Shown here piece after piece: positions 5,812 through 7,608 of a DNA stretch of 7,608 nt. The stretch spans positions 1 to 7,608 of the forward strand of contig NZ_CABUCJ010000112.1 of the NCBI RefSeq assembly GCF_902490045.1. Direction: 5' to 3'. Every line of letters starts with the position of its first letter. Within the stretch, counting starts at the first letter, position 1. Source of the DNA: an uncultured Anaerotruncus sp. GTDB taxonomy: Bacteria > Bacillota > Clostridia > Oscillospirales > Ruminococcaceae. Under the pieces are notes generated by a model. It was not told the DNA's origin and searched no databases. It saw only the letters and a program-made list of their open reading frames with translations. The position numbers and the translations under genes were made by a program.

Positions 5812-5840
5812 TTGATTTTCCCGCGCAATTCCGCTATGAT
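5812..5840 (+). promoter_or_regulatory. Sigma-A-type promoter of the RpiR-type regulator gene
   Basis: TTGATT (5812-5817) and TATGAT (5835-5840) are 17 bases apart and lie just after the operon terminator, as expected for a new transcription unit. Transcription would start near 5847, about 50 bases before the regulator's start codon. No clear operator palindrome was recognised around it. Confidence 0.65.
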
Positions 5841-5898
5841 AGAAAGCTGAAAGAGGATTACCTTGCGTTTTGCAGGATGCAGAAGGAAAGGATCGGAT

Positions 5899-6774
5899 AT
5901 GGGCCAGGATTTATTGGCGCTCATCGGAAAAATGACCCCGCAGTTTTCCAAGGGGCAGCGGCTGATCGCCAACTACATGATCAATCATTTTGACAAGGCG
6001 GCGTTCATGACCGCCAGCAAGCTAGGCAGCACGGTGGGGGTGAGCGAATCCACCGTCGTGCGCTTCGCGTCGGAGGTGGGCTTCGCGGGCTATCCCGAAC
6101 TGCAGAGGGCGCTTCAGGAGCTCATCCGCAACAAGCTGACCACCGTGCAGCGGATGGACGTGACGAGCGACCAGCTTGAAAACGCCGACGTGCTCGCCAA
6201 GGTGCTCGGCAAGGACATCGAAAAGATCCGGCGCACCCTTGAGGAGACGAGCCGCGCCGACTTTGAGTCGGCGGTCGGCTGTATCTGCGCGGCGAAGAGC
6301 ATCTATATCATCGGCGTGCGCTCCTCGTCGGCGCTCGCGCAGTTTTTGAGCTTCTATTTCAACCACATCTTCCCCAACGTCCGCCTCATCAACACGACCT
6401 CGCGCAGCGAGATGTTCGAGCAGATCATGCGCATCGGGCCGGAGGACGTGTTCATCGGCATCAGCTTCCCGCGCTACTCCAAGCGGACGGTGCAGGCGTC
6501 CCACTTTGCGGCCCGGAGCGGTGCGAAGGTCATCGCGGTCACCGACTCGAACCAGTCGCCGCTGGCGGAGAACGCCGACTATGTGCTGATGGCGCGCAGC
6601 GACATGGTCTCCTTCATCGATTCGCTCGTCGCGCCCCTCTCCCTCATCAACGCCCTGATCGTGGCGGTGGGCATGAAAAAGCACGACGAGATCGCCCGCA
6701 CCTACGACCGGCTCGAGCAGATCTGGGACGAATACGAGGTCTATGAAAAGCGCGGGGAGGAAGCCGGTGTCTGA
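5899..6774 (+). CDS. MurR/RpiR-family transcriptional regulator
   Basis: The 291-residue product is a DNA-binding regulator of the RpiR class. Residues 1-77 form the HTH_6 domain, with the helix-turn-helix at about 37-57 (A-S-K-L-G-S-T-V-G-V-S-E-S-T-V-V-R-F) followed by the typical G-F-x-G-Y-P-E-L-Q. A SIS (sugar isomerase) domain spans about 121-260, with I-I-G-V-R-S-S-S-A near 137-145 and G-I-S-F-P-R-Y-S near 187-194 as the likely phosphosugar-binding loops. ATG 5899 follows AGGAAAGG (5884-5891) at 7 bases; an upstream TTG at 5863 is less likely. Family members usually respond to sugar phosphates and control sugar or amino-sugar use, but no sugar gene is present here, so its ligand and targets are unknown. 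The stop lies inside the flavoprotein gene that follows, indicating a shared message. Confidence 0.92.
   Translation: MGQDLLALIGKMTPQFSKGQRLIANYMINHFDKAAFMTASKLGSTVGVSESTVVRFASEVGFAGYPELQRALQELIRNKLTTVQRMDVTSDQLENADVLAKVLGKDIEKIRRTLEETSRADFESAVGCICAAKSIYIIGVRSSSALAQFLSFYFNHIFPNVRLINTTSRSEMFEQIMRIGPEDVFIGISFPRYSKRTVQASHFAARSGAKVIAVTDSNQSPLAENADYVLMARSDMVSFIDSLVAPLSLINALIVAVGMKKHDEIARTYDRLEQIWDEYEVYEKRGEEAGV
6754..6760 (+). promoter_or_regulatory. Ribosome binding site that decides the flavoprotein start
   Basis: GGGGAGG lies 6 bases before GTG 6767. This supports a GTG start that overlaps the regulator's stop codon, and leaves only a few residues before the dinucleotide-binding fold. Confidence 0.65.
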
Positions 6775-7608
6775 CCTCGCCGTGATCGGCGGGGGAGCCG
6801 CCGGGCTGTTCGCGGCGGGGTTCGCCGCAAAGGGCGGCGCGTCGGTCACGGTGCTCGAGCGGGGGACGCGTCCCGCCCGCAAGCTGCTGATCACCGGCAA
6901 GGGCCGCTGCAACGTCACCAACAACTGCACGCCCGAGGAGTTCCTGCAAAACGTGCGCACCAACCCGCGCTTCCTCTACGGTGCGGCCAGCGCCTTCACC
7001 CCGGCGGATGCGATGGCGTTTTTCGAGTCGCTGGGCGTGCCGCTCAAGACCGAGCGGGGCGGCCGGGTGTTCCCCGTGTCCGACCGGGCGGCCGACGTGG
7101 CGGACGCGCTCGTCCGCTTCGCGAAGGCGTCCGGCGCGCGGCTGGAATATTCCGCGCGCGTGTCCGCCGTCCTTACGGACGGGAGCGCGGTGCGGGGGGT
7201 GAAGCTGGAGGACGGCCGCGAGCTTCCCGCGGACGCGGCGCTCGTCGCCACGGGCGGGTGCAGCTATCCCGCGACCGGCTCGACGGGGGACGGCTGGCGG
7301 CTGGCAAAGGCGCTCGGCCACACGGTCGTTCCGGCGAGGGCCTCCCTCGTGCCGGTGCGCGCGAAGGAGCCGTGGTGCGCCGAGCTGATGGGCCTGTCGC
7401 TTAAAAACGTCACCCTCACCCTGCGGGACGCGCGGGGCAAGGCGGTCTTCTCCGAGCTGGGAGAGATGCTCTTCACCCACTTCGGCGTGTCGGGGCCGCT
7501 GGTCCTGTCGGCCTCCTCCTACCTCACGGGGGACCCGTCAAGCTGCCGGATGGAGATCGACCTCAAGCCGGGGCTCGACGACCGGCAGCTCGACGCGCGG
7601 CTGCTGCG
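6767..7608 (+). CDS. BaiN/HI0933 (YhiN)-family FAD-dependent oxidoreductase, 3' end outside the window
   Basis: The first 280 residues of a flavoprotein are present; the family is usually about 400 residues, so roughly the last third is cut off by the window edge. The FAD-binding Rossmann motif I-G-G-G-A-A-G-L-F-A-A begins at residue 7. Family hallmarks follow: T-G-K-G-R-C-N-V-T-N (43-52), G-G-R-V-F-P-V-S-D (98-106), A-T-G-G-C-S-Y-P-A-T-G-S-T-G-D-G (161-176), and L-F-T-H-F-G-V-S-G-P near 235-244. The GTG start overlaps the regulator gene by 8 bases and has a strong ribosome binding site. Family members carry names such as BaiN, aminoacetone oxidase or NAD(P)/FAD-dependent oxidoreductase, but the reaction of most is unknown, and the BaiN bile-acid role should not be carried over to this gene without direct evidence. 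Confidence 0.9.
   Translation, partial: MSDLAVIGGGAAGLFAAGFAAKGGASVTVLERGTRPARKLLITGKGRCNVTNNCTPEEFLQNVRTNPRFLYGAASAFTPADAMAFFESLGVPLKTERGGRVFPVSDRAADVADALVRFAKASGARLEYSARVSAVLTDGSAVRGVKLEDGRELPADAALVATGGCSYPATGSTGDGWRLAKALGHTVVPARASLVPVRAKEPWCAELMGLSLKNVTLTLRDARGKAVFSELGEMLFTHFGVSGPLVLSASSYLTGDPSSCRMEIDLKPGLDDRQLDARLL

Noticed and set aside
5863..5898. Earlier TTG start for the RpiR-type regulator
   Set aside because: It adds 12 residues not typical of the family and has a weaker ribosome site; ATG 5899 is preceded by AGGAAAGG at 7 bases.
1..7608. CRISPR arrays, insertion sequences, tRNA or rRNA genes
   Set aside because: No regularly spaced repeats, transposase-like product, terminal repeats or cloverleaf-like sequence were found; the spaces between genes are short and explained by promoters, the operator and the terminator.

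Overview
The window looks like chromosome from a high-GC, strictly anaerobic, fermentative member of the Clostridia (an Oscillospiraceae/Ruminococcaceae-like relative is my best guess). The grounds are the hydrogenase operon type, a Rex-type operator, strong AGGAGG-like ribosome binding sites, sigma-A-type promoters and a MurR/RpiR regulator next to a BaiN/HI0933 flavoprotein. All eight supported genes are on the + strand. The genus cannot be fixed from the sequence alone.

Layout. (1) 76-975: a promoter, then a small acylphosphatase gene and a YgjP-type zinc metallopeptidase gene, nearly touching. (2) 976-1142: an AT-rich control region holding a near-perfect Rex operator that abuts a TTGAAA-N17-TATTCT promoter, followed by a leader with a GC-rich hairpin. 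(3) 1143-5745: a four-gene [FeFe]-hydrogenase operon: a thioredoxin-fold [2Fe-2S] protein, an [FeFe]-hydrogenase-like protein fused to an Fe-S domain and a PAS domain (HfsB/HydS type), a SpoIIE/PP2C-type phosphatase with an unassigned C-terminal domain, and a second, group B-like [FeFe] hydrogenase with an N-terminal Fe-S array. It ends in a strong intrinsic terminator (5755-5789). (4) 5812-7608: a promoter, a MurR/RpiR-family regulator, and an overlapping BaiN/HI0933-type flavoprotein gene that runs off the window.

How the genes work together. The central operon matches in content and order the hfs (hydrogenase-Fe-S) operon described in Thermoanaerobacterium saccharolyticum: four genes, two of them [FeFe] hydrogenases, one with a PAS domain. 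The likely picture is that HfsD makes or consumes H2 with ferredoxin-type carriers. HfsB senses H2 or redox state through a divergent H-cluster and passes the signal through its PAS domain and C-terminal helix. The SpoIIE-type phosphatase converts that signal into dephosphorylation of an unknown target. Rex would add NADH/NAD+ control of transcription. The domains, cysteines, operator and gene spacing are visible in the sequence; the signalling route is inference. The hydrogenase maturases (HydE, HydF, HydG), Rex itself and any partner kinase are not in this window.
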